The translations under genes and the position numbers were made by a program. Positions 10,416 to 20,152 of a stretch of DNA of 64,000 bases are shown one piece after another; position 1 is the stretch's first letter; each line of letters starts with the position of its first letter. Source of the DNA: Heterodera schachtii (Eukaryota; Nematoda; Chromadorea; Rhabditida; Heteroderidae); assembly GCA_023374025.1 (NCBI GenBank), contig SIJG01000032.1, positions 1,194,441 through 1,258,440 of the forward strand, read 5' to 3'. The notes below the pieces were generated by a model. It saw nothing but the letters and a program-made list of their open reading frames with translations, was not told the origin of the DNA and did not search any database.

Positions 10416-12074
10416 GATTTAGTTTTTGAAAACAAATGCTATCATGATGGTGCAGAAAAATGTGAATTATTTGCCAATTTATTTGTAAATTCGTTTAATA
10501 ATTCTGAAGATGACCCAGGCTGTTATAGCCTGGGTAAAACTTGTGCTAATCAATGCTTTATATCAGATATAGACTTTAACATCATCGAGACACAAAAACT
10601 CTTGAAAAAACTCCCGAATAAAAACGGGACCTCCCCGGATAATATTAGCTATAAAATATTGAAAAACTGCCATTCTTCATTGGCAACTGTTATTACTGAC
10701 CTATTCAGGATTTCTTTAGATTCTGGTTCTCTTCCAGATATTTGGAAGGAATCAATAGTTTTTCCTATTTTCAAAAAAGGGGATAAATTTAATCCTGAAA
10801 ATTATAGGCCTATTTCTCTAACCTGCTCACTTTGCAGGGTTATGGAAAGAATTCTTAGCCAAAATATTTACAATTTTCTACTAAAAAACAAAAAAATTTC
10901 GGAATTTCAATTTGGTTTTGTTAGAAATAGGTCTACAACGAGTCAACTAATAACAGTTGTGGAGGATTGGTACGAGGCAATTATAAATGGAAAAAATGTT
11001 GACTGTATTTACATTGATTTTCAAAAAGCATTTGACTCAGTGCCCCATAATTTACTTTTATACAAATTGGAAAAAATTGGTATAAAGGGCAAACTTTTAA
11101 TGTGGATAAAGTGCTTTTTGAGTAATAGGACTTTTCGAGTTAAAATTGGGGATTCTTTATCCTCAAGTAAAAAAGTTACCTCTGGCGTCCCCCAGGGCTC
11201 AGTCCTGGGCCCTTTATTATTTTTGATTTATATTAACGATCTTCCTGATGTTTTGCCATCAGGAGTGAAAATAAAATTATATGCTGATGATGTTAAAATG
11301 TATATATGCTATAAAGCAAGATCCGACTTAGAAATTATGCATAAAGCTTTGCATGATTTATTCGAATGGGCAAATAAATGGCAAATAAAAGTTTCAATTC
11401 AAAAAACTTTTATATTATATTTGGGTTCAAAAAACCCAAAAGAAACATATAAATTTGATGGAAATACAATTAATGCAGTGGATACAATTAGGGATTTAGG
11501 AGTAAACATTGATAATAAATTACATTTTTCTGATCATGTAAACCAAATAACAAGGAATGCGTATTTACGTATGCGTTCCTTGTTTAGAATAATTAAATCC
11601 AAATCGTCTAAGATTTGGATTACGTTATATAAAACTTATATTAGGCCTTTATTGGAATACGCTCCGGAGGTTTGGAATCCGTCTCTTCAAAAAAATATTA
11701 AAAAAATCGAAAAGTGTCAAAAATATTTCACCAAAAGGGTATTTTTTAAATGCAGCCTTCCACCAATTCCATACCAAAATCGATTAGAATACCTGCAACT
11801 GCCAACACTTGAGAATAGGCGAAAGCTGTTTGATCTGTTCATGGCGCATAAAATTGTTTATGGCCGAACAGATCTGAAACTATTTTCAATTTTTAATCCA
11901 TCGACACGCTTTAACATCCCCTTCTACAGATTTAACACAAAATATAAACTAGGCAAAAAATTCATTCCCTTTGCTGGGAGGGTAACTAAATTGTGGAATC
12001 AACTCGATAAAGAATTAATAAAAACAAACTCTTTAAATCAATTTAAAACAAAACTTAAAACTTCACTAGGGTAA
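10416..12074 (+). CDS. LINE reverse transcriptase, 5'-truncated but open (about 552 codons)
   Basis: The frame is open from just after the TAA at 10413 to the stop at 12074, with no inner stop. The classical non-LTR reverse-transcriptase blocks are all present: NYRPISLTCSLCRVMERIL, QFGFVRNRSTTSQL, YIDFQKAFDSVPHNLLL, SGVPQGSVLGPLLFLIYIND, the catalytic YADD (KLYADDVKMY), and the C-terminal LGVNIDNKL, RPLLEYAPEVWNP and PTLENRRK blocks. The pattern is of the CR1/Jockey group. No apurinic endonuclease lies upstream, so the 5' part was lost at insertion, as is usual for LINEs. The 3' UTR ends in a hairpin and a TTAAA-type tail at about 12343. It lies inside the foldback element at 9975-12492. The intact frame suggests a recent insertion. 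Confidence 0.92.
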   Translation, partial: DLVFENKCYHDGAEKCELFANLFVNSFNNSEDDPGCYSLGKTCANQCFISDIDFNIIETQKLLKKLPNKNGTSPDNISYKILKNCHSSLATVITDLFRISLDSGSLPDIWKESIVFPIFKKGDKFNPENYRPISLTCSLCRVMERILSQNIYNFLLKNKKISEFQFGFVRNRSTTSQLITVVEDWYEAIINGKNVDCIYIDFQKAFDSVPHNLLLYKLEKIGIKGKLLMWIKCFLSNRTFRVKIGDSLSSSKKVTSGVPQGSVLGPLLFLIYINDLPDVLPSGVKIKLYADDVKMYICYKARSDLEIMHKALHDLFEWANKWQIKVSIQKTFILYLGSKNPKETYKFDGNTINAVDTIRDLGVNIDNKLHFSDHVNQITRNAYLRMRSLFRIIKSKSSKIWITLYKTYIRPLLEYAPEVWNPSLQKNIKKIEKCQKYFTKRVFFKCSLPPIPYQNRLEYLQLPTLENRRKLFDLFMAHKIVYGRTDLKLFSIFNPSTRFNIPFYRFNTKYKLGKKFIPFAGRVTKLWNQLDKELIKTNSLNQFKTKLKTSLG

Positions 12075-12260
12075 TAAAACCGGAAAAGCTAGAACAGAAA
12101 TAAAATCATAAGTGATTTGGCACATTATTATGTTCCGACCCCTTTTGACTTTGACCTCAAATTATTTTTTATTTATTTTCACATATTTTTGTCTTTTTAA
12201 ATTCTTGTGATCATTCATATATTTTATTTTATCACTTACTCTACGACACATTTATCTGAT

Positions 12261-12345
12261 AGTCGTCAGAGTAAGTGGTTTTTGCCCTTCTGATGACTTT
12301 TTTACTTTATGAATAAATTAAATTAAATTAAATTAAAAATTGCTC
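12261..12345 (+). other. LINE 3' hairpin and TTAAA tail
   Basis: AGTCGTCAGA (12261-12270) pairs with TCTGATGACT (12289-12298) around a GTAAGTGG..GCCC loop. It is followed by a TTAAATTAAATTAAA tail. The second LINE copy has the same hairpin with different paired bases at 18811-18846. Such hairpins are recognised by the reverse transcriptase in some LINEs. Confidence 0.7.
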
Positions 12346-12499
12346 AAATTGGTCATGGACAGTCAAAAATACAACATTTTAACATTTTAGACGTGTTTTG
12401 AATAAATTTGTAAAAATGAGGCTTTTTGACCCAAAATGAGGTTTTTTTGCATGCCAAATGAGGCTTTTGAAAATATTCATCTGCCATCCCTGATTAAGC

Positions 12500-12990
12500 G
12501 GTGTACCGACATTTCGCCAACTGGACATCTCGCCAACTGACATTTCGCCAACTGACATCTCGCCAACTAAGCCAAATTCGGACGTTTCGCCAACTCACCC
12601 AAAAAGTGACATTTCGCCAACTAAGCCAAATTCGGACGTTTCGCCAACTAAGCCAGATTCGGACGTTTTGCCAATTGACATTTCGCCAACTAAACTAAAA
12701 CCAAATTTTTTAGTCTATACTGAGGGCCCTGTTTTTTCATAGATACACATTATATTAAACTATACTATTATTCTAGAGAAAAAAAAACAATTTTAGAGTA
12801 GATGGCAAAATTAGTTGGCGAAATGTCATTTTTTGGGTGAGTTGGCGAGACGTCCGAATTTGGCTTAGTTGGCGAGATGTTCAGTTGGCGAAATGTCAGT
12901 TGGCGAAATGTCAGAATTATGGTTAGTTGGCGAAACGTCCGAATTTGGCTTAGTTGGCGAAATGTCCAGTTGGCGAAATGTCATGGAGCC
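12500..12990. mobile_element. foldback element made of the word CATTTCGCCAACT
   Basis: The left arm repeats GACATTTCGCCAACT with AAGCCAAATTCGGACG spacers. The right arm is the inverted set, with an unrelated loop at about 12705-12790. The element is flanked on both sides by GATTAAGC, an exact 8-bp duplication, and it abuts the CAGGGATGG element. Confidence 0.85.
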
Positions 12991-13502
12991 GATTAAGCAT
13001 CATTATTACTAGAGCCCGATTTTTATGTGCTAAAAAAATGCTGAAATATGTGCTAAAATATGTGTTAAAAAATTGAAAAAATCAAATGTGTTTTTGCATA
13101 AGAATTCCAAAAAATCTCATTTTTTTTTTGCAAACCAAACAAATTTCAAAATATTCGAAGTTAAAAGAGGTGTTTTTTCCTCATAAATTATTTTATAAAT
13201 TGAAAGTTCCATCAGGCAAATTTCGAAGTCCAATGAGGAATTAACAAATCGATTTGTTACTTTCGGCATTCGAAGTAAACAAAAAAAAACATTCGAAGTA
13301 AACAAAAAAAAATTTTTTTGAGATTTAAAAAATGACAAAATTTTGATTTTTAGGGGTGTTTTTTTTTAATTTCTCCTATTTTTCTTACAAATTTTTCTCA
13401 AAAATGCCAAAATAAATGACAAAACGCCAAAATATGTACGATTTGTTTTTATGTGGGCCAAAATATGTGTTTTATGTTTTTATAAAGTCGCTCTAAATCA
13501 AA
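12991..13502. other. repeat debris with TAGAGCCCG end and ATATGTG words
   Basis: A TAGAGCCCGATTTT end at about 13010 and the repeated word AAAATATGTG (13020-13080, 13425-13475) suggest another degraded foldback element. Poly-A and poly-T runs lie between. No gene is seen. Confidence 0.5.
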
Positions 13503-13887
13503 GGGTCCACCTCGTTTCGGCGCCGCTCGTTTCGGCGCCAGCCCAGTTTTTGGACTATAACTTTTTTCTTTTTCAACCAAATCTAACATTGTTGGTATCA
13601 TTCGAGAGCCCTTCTGATGCTCTATTATTTTGCATAATTCCAAAAAATTTGATCAATTTGGAACAAAGTTATGGCCAAAAGTACACATGTGGCCTGGTTT
13701 TTTGAATTCTTCTAGTCATAATTTTTTTGAGCATTAACGAAATTTTTTGAAACTTAGCAGGCTAATAGAGAACACTTAGAGCTTTCGAATGATACCAATA
13801 ATGTTAGATTTGGTTGACAAAGAAAAAAGTTATAGTCCAAAAACAGGGCTGGCGCCGAAACGAGCGGCGCCGAAGCGAGGGTGTCCC
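13503..13887. mobile_element. foldback MITE, TTTCGGCGCC termini
   Basis: The left end reads GGGTCCACCTCGTTTCGGCG and the right end is its inverted relative. AAATCAAA is duplicated exactly on both sides. The interior carries the TATCATTCGAAAGC module as an inverted pair (about 13596 and 13785). Confidence 0.85.
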
Positions 13888-14265
13888 AAATCAAAAATTG
13901 TTCGGAGAAAAATGCTATTTTCGGGCTTTCTCGCCATAACTAAGCCGCAAAAAAAAAAAAATCAAAAAAAAATTTGTAAAAGCATAAAAACCCCGACTCT
14001 CATTATTACACACGGACAAAGTGCGATGATTCCTTCCAAAATAAATTGATTCGCAAATTTCTGAGTGAGTTTATACAACTATGCATATATAATATATATA
14101 TATATATACTAGTATAATGAATACAACAGTTTATGACGGAAAAATAGGTTATCCGATTTATCATATACACATATATATATCATCCATCACATCGCCGTTT
14201 CATCGCATTGATTATGTTTTGTTGGCATCAGCATCGTTGCCATCCGTCTCGTCTCTGCGTATTGT
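13888..14265. other. downstream flank of the first four-TM gene
   Basis: No exon. From about 14060 the sequence is the reverse-complement relative of the 3' flanks of the other four-TM genes (GAGTTTATACAAC, CATCGCATTGATTATGTTTTG). There is a TA-microsatellite at about 14090. Confidence 0.6.
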
Positions 14266-16343
14266 TCACACGATGGCACATTCCGTGGCCAACTGCTTTT
14301 TGAGCAGCGAATTCTTGAAGAAAATCTCGAAGACGAACGAACACGCCAACACAATGCTGATCACCTAAAAGTTGGAAAATGCCACAAATTCAAATGGCAA
14401 AAGCGGCACAAACTCACCAAACTGACCAACGGCACATTTGTGTGATCCGCTTGGAAGTTGACGCAAATCCAAAAGTTGGTCCAATTGAGCAGCAATTTGG
14501 ATGAGAACCAAGCAGAAGCACACCAGGCCATGGCAGAAAGGAGGGCATGAAAATAGACGGTGAACTGAAAAACGAAATAACGTAAATATGACATAATTAC
14601 GTAATTGTAAATGAAACATATTTTGACAAAAAACTCGCGAACACAGAAACTCAACAATGACAAAAGCCGGTACTTATGCAGTTTAGGCCACATAACAAAT
14701 TTTTTTGGTTTTTAATGATAAAAACGTGTTTCAAGAGGTATTCGGGGCCGCTGATCACGAATATGACATCCATTTCGACCAATTCTGAACCCCGGACCCG
14801 GATTCGAACAAAAAGTCGAAAAACAAAATTTATTTTTCAGATTTCGCATTTGTTTGGGTTGAATTCAAGTTATTTTATATGTTAGATGTGAACTTTATTG
14901 AATTTATGGACTGTTGCATTTTTATTAGTAGATTTAAATCAATTTTGGGCAATAAATGCGAATTTTCAAAAAAAAAATTGTTTCGAGTTTTTATTCGAGT
15001 CCGGGTCCGGGGTTCAGAATTGGTCGAAATGGATGTCATATTCGTGATCAGCGGCCCCGAATACCTCTTGAAACACGTTTTTATCATTAAAAACCAAAAA
15101 ATTTTTATGTGGCCTAAACTGCATAAGTACCCAAAAGCCAAATCTCAATCTGATCAAAAGATCCATGGGATTTTGACTGAAATGCAATTTTTTGGACGCG
15201 ATTTTGTCGGATTGAATTTGCGCTGGCCACGCGTTACGCTCGCTCACTTTATACAAGTCCACAGAGCAAAGCATTGCCATTATGCCTAGGCCAAGCAGGA
15301 CAAGCGACACCAATGCGAAGAACAGTTGGACGGAAAAAAAGAACAAAGTGCCATTGTCGAGGAGCATTTTGTCTTGGCCAATCCAGTCGAACGGCGAAAT
15401 CTAAAAAAAAAATAAAATAAATTAATTTCATCAATTTATTGGTTTTGCTAGTTCACCGTTATCGGAGTACAAAGGCGCCCAGCGGGTGGCAATTTGGCGG
15501 CCAATTCGTCCATGAATTGGTGTTGCTGTTCTTCGAATGGTCGGCCATTGGTGCTGCTCATCGACAGTTGGTTGTGCCATTTGTGATGGTCAAACACAGC
15601 GCCAAATTCACCGCTTTTTGGGTCCTTTCCGATGAGCGTAAAGCTTTTGCAATAGCCCATAGAGATGTTTTCATGGATGAAGGCCTGAAAAAACACATCA
15701 TTATGGGGTACTTGTGTAGTTTACAGGCTACTTTTAACACACATTTTTAAATGCCTACAAATGTGTTTTAGAAATTAATGAAAATAAGTTTTAAGGAGTT
15801 TTTGAGGTCGCTGATCACGAATACAGCACCCATTTTGCCAATTTCGAACCCCTGACCCGAACTCGAACAAAAATGAAATTAGAAAATTTGTATGGATAAA
15901 TATCCTCATTGGCATTTTGCCCATGCGGGTACCCTTGGTACAGAAAGCAAAAAATTCGTAATTTGTATGGGTGATATCCTCATGGGCATCTTGCCCATGA
16001 GGGTATTATTGGTACAGGAAGTCTGTCAATTTGTTGTCCCTGTACAGCTCATGTAGTGAATGGTAGCGCTGGTATGAGCCCGGATTCGTGATCAGTGACC
16101 TTAAAAACCCCCTTAAAACTCATTTTCATTAATTTATAAAACATATTTATAGACATTTAAAAATGTGTGTTAAAAGTAGGCTGTAAACTACACAAGTACC
16201 CATTATGGATCATTAGTGAAATTAAGCGAATTGACTTTTGGGTCAGCAAAAGTGCCGCAGAATTGGTTCAGTGAAAGGAGTTGCCAAATGAATGCCAAAC
16301 TGAGCACAATTTGCAACAGTTTGAAGTAGACGATCTTCTCCAT
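14266..16343 (-). CDS. four-TM family protein, copy 1 (5 exons, 244 aa)
   Basis: Exons are 16236-16343, 15457-15684, 15248-15400, 14418-14564 and 14266-14364, all in phase 0. Helix 1 is in exon 1 (LLQIVLSLAFIWQLL), followed by FCGTFADPK. Exon 2 is an extracellular-type loop (GYCKSFTLIGKDPKSGEFG to RLCTPIT). Helix 2 is in exon 3 (FFSVQLFFALVSLVLLGLG), helix 3 opens exon 4 and leads into LLLNWTNFWICVNFQADHTN, and helix 4 opens exon 5 (ISIVLACSFVFEIFF). The topology recalls claudin/PMP22 proteins but their signature motifs are absent, so the family is unrecognised. Introns 1 and 3 each contain a MITE of 460-490 bp with an exact 8-bp duplication. The tail after helix 4 is shorter than in the paralogues. 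Confidence 0.8.
14669..15131. mobile_element. foldback MITE, GGTACTTATG termini, in intron 3
   Basis: The arms start GGTACTTATGCAGTTTAGG. CAAAAGCC is duplicated exactly at 14661-14668 and 15132-15139. The arms contain the widely dispersed core TCGGGGCCGCTGATCACGAA .. GGACCCGGATTCGAACAAAA. It is spliced out of the four-TM gene. Confidence 0.9.
15707..16200. mobile_element. foldback MITE, GGTACTTGTG termini, in intron 1
   Basis: The termini are GGTACTTGTGTAGTTTACAG and their complement. CATTATGG is duplicated at 15699-15706 and 16201-16208. The paralogue at 24597-24604 has a single CATTATGG in the same intron, a natural empty site. The same TGATCACGAA core is inside. Confidence 0.92.
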
Positions 16344-16469
16344 GATGTCGCCACGTGTGACGACTTCTTCCGTTTGCTGTGACAGATGACGGAGCAGCAG
16401 AAAGATTGCTTTGACGCAATTGGCAAATAGAAGAATTAAAACCAGACAGGCGCAATGAATGAGAGCAAA

Positions 16470-16500
16470 TTTTCCAAAGCGTTCCCTTTTATAGACAATT
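16470..16500 (-). promoter_or_regulatory. core promoter of four-TM copy 1
   Basis: On the minus strand TCTATAAAAGGGAACGCTTT stands about 150 bp upstream of the ATG. It is followed by GCTCTCATTCATTGCG, as in the other copies. Confidence 0.65.
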
Positions 16501-17283
16501 ACAATTAGTAACAAAAAATGAAAATTCCCGAAAAATGGAGGAATTTAGTGGGGCAAAAAATGTGTATGTATGTATAAAAGGGGACATTCCCTCTCATTTC
16601 CTCGCATAATTCACTTTCACTCACAAATCAGATATTTACCTATTTTAATTTGAGGAAAAATTACAAAAGTGATTGTAAGCAGATAGTTTTTTTAACTTGA
16701 AATGAATAAAATACCACACCGTACGATTCAATACATAGAACTAAAACTGACAGAGTGTTAATGCACGAAGCTCTGAGGCAATTGTCCAATTGGTCTAACG
16801 AATGGTGTATCGACATTTCTATTAACAAAACTTTTGTTTTGTACTTGGGCAAAAATAACCCTAGAGAACAATATAAAATAAATAACAATACAATTTTTGA
16901 AGTAGACACCATTCGAGACCTGGGTATTCTTATCGACAATAAACTTAAATTTACTGAACATATAAATACCGTAACTAGGAATGCTTACGGTAGAATGCGA
17001 TTTTTATTTCGGATTATTAATTCAAAAAGAATTTCAATATGGAAAAACATTTTTATCTCGTATATCCGTCCCCTTCTTGAATATGCCCCTGAGGCATGGA
17101 ACCCTCAGTTAAAAATTCACATTAATAAAATTGAAAAATGCCAAAAGTACTTTACTCGTATAGCTTTAAGAAAATGTAATTTGCCGTATATCCCATATGG
17201 ACAAAGGCTTGAACTTTTTAAATTACCAACTCTTGAAAAACGAAGGAAAATTTTTGATATTCTTACAACATATAAAATAATTC

Positions 17284-18444
17284 GTGGTGCGACTTTTGGG
17301 GATTTGCAACTTGGGGACCCGACATTTGGGGACCCGACACTTAAGGAACCCGACATTTGGGGATCCCGACATTTGGGGACCCGACTTTTGGGGACCCGAC
17401 ACTTAGGGATCCCGACATTTGGGGACCCGACATTTGGGGACCGAACGACATTTGAGCAAAAGGCACTTAGGGAAACCACCGACATTTGGCAACCCGACAT
17501 TTAGGGACCCGACATTTGGGGATTTTAATAAAACAAAAAAAATATATTTAAAAATTTAATTTTAAGCACAAAATTAGACAAAATTACGTCTTCTTTAGCC
17601 AGAGTTAATTCCATTGTAAGAAAAATTAAATAATATTTTTAAAATCGAGGAGGTAGCTGAATTTTGAGCCTATACTAACCACAAATCAATAGACAAATCA
17701 AATACATTTTATATACACTATGCCCTTTTTCAACTTTTATTATAAACTGCCTTTCCCAAGGGCCAACGAAATGTGAAAACAGAATTGATCACAATTTGGG
17801 TCGTCCTAATTCTCAAAATCATTGCGAATAAGTCTGTATTGCAAAGATCTGAGATGAGCAAGAATCTCATCTTCTTGGGTTCTCAATGGCATCAAAGCAT
17901 TCAACCAAATTTCTGATAGCCAAATCATTTTCTCGGTATGTTTTCTTCCGTTCTCGAATTCTTATCCCTTGAGTTGTGTCCAACTCATACTACCGCATTC
18001 TGCTACCTCCTCGCTGTGAGTCCGGAAACAGAATTAATTTAAAAATATTATTTAATTTTTCTTACAATGGAATTAACTCTGGCTAAAGAAGACGTAATTT
18101 TGTCTAATTTTGGGCTTAAAATTAAATTTTTAAATATATTTTTTTTGTTTTATTAAAATCCCCAAATGTCGGGTCCCTAAATGTCGGGTTGCCAAATGTC
18201 GGTGGTTTCCCTAAGTGCCTTTTGCTCAAATGTCGTTCGGTCCCCAAATGTCGGGTCCCCAAATGTCGGGATCCCTAAGTGCCGGGTCCCCAAAAGTCGG
18301 GTCCCCAAATGTCGGGATCCCCAAATGTCGGGTTCCTTAAGTGTCGGGTCCCCAAAAGTCGGGTCCCCAAATGTCGGGATCCCCAAAAGTCGGGTCCCCA
18401 AATGTCGGGTCCCCAAGTTGCAAATCCCCAAAAGTCGGGTAGCC
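17284..18444. mobile_element. foldback element made of the word GACCCGACATTTGGGG
   Basis: The arms (about 17284-17645 and 18030-18444) are close inverted copies. The outer half of each is a tandem array of GGGGACCCGACATTTGGG-like units and the inner half an AT-rich unique arm (CTTCTTTAGCCAGAGTTAAT). A single-copy centre (17646-18029) separates them. The 10-mer AAAATAATTC is duplicated on both sides and lies in the LINE coding sequence. Confidence 0.88.
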
Positions 18445-18810
18445 AAAATAATTCATGGTCTCACCCACCTAGATCCAAATTCTATGTTTAAACGCACTAA
18501 TTTAAATACTAGGAATAAATCATTTTTTAGATTAAATTCCAAGTTTCAATCTAAGAAATCATCCATGTCCTTCGTAAATCGATCAGTTAAAAGTTGGAAT
18601 TCTCTTGATAAAACAATATTAGCAACAAATTCGATTAATACATTTAAAAAACTTTTAAATATTATACCAATGCACCAAAATTTAAAAGTTCGGAGGGATT
18701 ACCATAATTGACATTAATTCATTTATGTAATTTGTTTGACACATTGTTTTTATTTTTTATTTTATTGTTTGTTTTCTTTATTCACTTGCTCTGATCACTA
18801 CAATTTCGAT

Positions 18811-18886
18811 AGTTACAGAATAAGTGGTCCCCGCCCTTCTGTGACTTATTTTTCTTGCTGAATAAATAAATAAATAAATAAAATAA
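18811..18886 (+). other. LINE 3' hairpin and AAAT tail, second copy
   Basis: AGTTACAGAA (18811-18820) pairs with TTCTGTGACT (18837-18846). It is homologous to the hairpin at 12261-12298, with the loop TAAGTGG..GCCC kept. Confidence 0.7.
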
Positions 18887-19605
18887 ACCCATCTACCAAG
18901 CCATAAAAAAGCGATTTTACTAAGAAATTGAATTTTTAGAAAACATGAAATTTTGGGTACTTATGTATTATCTGGGTGCAGATTTTCAAAAAAATTTTTT
19001 TTTTGAATAAACTTGTTTTAGGGTTTTTCAGGGTCGGAAAAACCGATTCTGGCATCTGTTTTGACCCAATTCGAACCCCGAACCCGGAATTCGAACAAAA
19101 AAGTCAAAATCCGTTTTTAAAAAAATTCACATTTTACACACAAAATCGCTTCACAATGTCACGAAGACGACTCGTATGACCAAAAAATGCCACGACGACG
19201 ACTCGCACAACCAAAAAATGTCACGAAGACGATTCGTATTACCAAAAAATGCCACGACGACGACTCGTATGACCTAAAAATGCCTGCGAGTCGTGGTCGT
19301 GGCATTTATTGGTCATCCGAGTCGTCGTCGTGACATTGTGAAGCGATTTTGTGTGTAAAATGTGAATTTTTTTAAAAACGGATTTTGACTTTTTTGTTCG
19401 AATTCCGGGTTCGGGGTTCGAATTGGGTCAAAACAGATGCCAGAATCGGTTTTTCCGACCCTGAAAAACCCTAAAACAAGTTTATTCAAAAAAAAAATTT
19501 TTTTGAAAATCTGCACCCAGATAATACATAAGTACCCAAAATTTCATGTTTTCTAAAAATTCAATTTCTTAGTAAAATCGCTTTTTTATGGCTTGGTAGA
19601 TGGGT
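18887..19605. repeat. near-perfect large palindrome with a minisatellite loop
   Basis: The arms at 18887-19171 and 19321-19605 are almost perfect reverse complements (ACCCATCTACCAAGCCATAA at the tips). The loop has about four copies of a 31-bp unit around CACGAAGACGACTCGTATGA. The arms include the GGTACTTATGTATTATCTGG end and the TCGAACCCCGAACCCGGA core seen in other foldbacks. It follows the LINE tail directly. Confidence 0.88.
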
Positions 19606-19796
19606 TTTCATGCTTTTTAATACTACCTACGTAATATCTAACAGTTTTACAACAAAATTTCATGAAAACGTTTGTGGCGCTAAGGTGAACTCTTACCATT
19701 CGTTTTTTAAGGTTACTTAATTCCAATAAATTTGCAAAAATTTGTGCGCTTTTTTAGAACCCTTTTTTTTTTTTGTTTTTTTAGCATCGTTAAAAT

Positions 19797-19966
19797 TAGA
19801 GTTGAGCGGGACCGGGAATTTTGGGCAAACCCAGGACCGGGAGAAAAACCGGGAATTTTTGGCTGGGAAAACCGGGGGAAAAAGCCGGTAATTTCCTGGC
19901 CCCGATCAAAACCGGGACTTCGGTACTCAGTCGTCCGCGTTCAGGTCCCGGTCCCGCTCAACTCTA
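19797..19966. mobile_element. foldback MITE, TAGAGTTGAGCGGGACC termini
   Basis: Inverted termini with ACCGGGA words inside, flanked on both sides by exact GTTAAAAT. Its sequence is related to the element at 3257-3436. Confidence 0.92.
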
Positions 19967-20152
19967 GTTAAAATCTCTTTGCATTTTTAGCGTCCAATCA
20001 ATGTCCATCTTCATCAGTTTCTTTGGCCATAATATTTTTGTAATCACAATAAAAGCATGAGAGAAAAATGAGCACATCAAATCAAATTTCAATCGGTGAG
20101 ATCGTCGACCATTTCTCAAATATAGGTAATTAGGTAATTCACTTCCGCGCAG

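Larger units (their letters stand above)
9975..12492. mobile_element. foldback element split by a LINE, CAGGGATGG termini
   Basis: The left end reads CAGGGATGGTA and the right end is its complement TGCCATCCCTG. The flanks are ATTAAGCA and ATTAAGCG, a near-perfect 8-bp target duplication typical of hAT elements. The arms are built from the word TGAGGCTTTTTGTGGTTTT, in a 36-bp tandem at 10035-10140 and again at 12415-12475. A LINE occupies the middle. Confidence 0.75.
16725..18886 (+). mobile_element. second LINE copy, 5'-truncated and split by a foldback
   Basis: The left part (16740-17283) encodes the region after the catalytic site (WCIDISINKTFVLYLGKNNP, IRDLGILIDNKL, RPLLEYAPEAWNP, PTLEKRRKIF). 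The right part (18445-18711) continues with HGLTHLDPNSM to VNRSVKSWNSLDKTI. It is about 60% like the LINE at 10416-12074 and is a separate subfamily member. The YADD region is missing, so it is dead. It ends in an AATAAATAAATAAATA tail. Confidence 0.88.

Noticed and set aside
12500..12990. Regular short repeats that could suggest a CRISPR-like array
   Set aside because: The units vary, the second half is the inverted copy, and an 8-bp target duplication shows a foldback transposon in a eukaryotic context.
16725..17283. Treating the second LINE part as a host gene
   Set aside because: It aligns block by block with the reverse-transcriptase C-terminus at 11340-11880 and ends in the LINE hairpin and tail.
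18976..19516. Two identical 67-residue frames on opposite strands
   Set aside because: They are mirror images produced by the palindrome arms.
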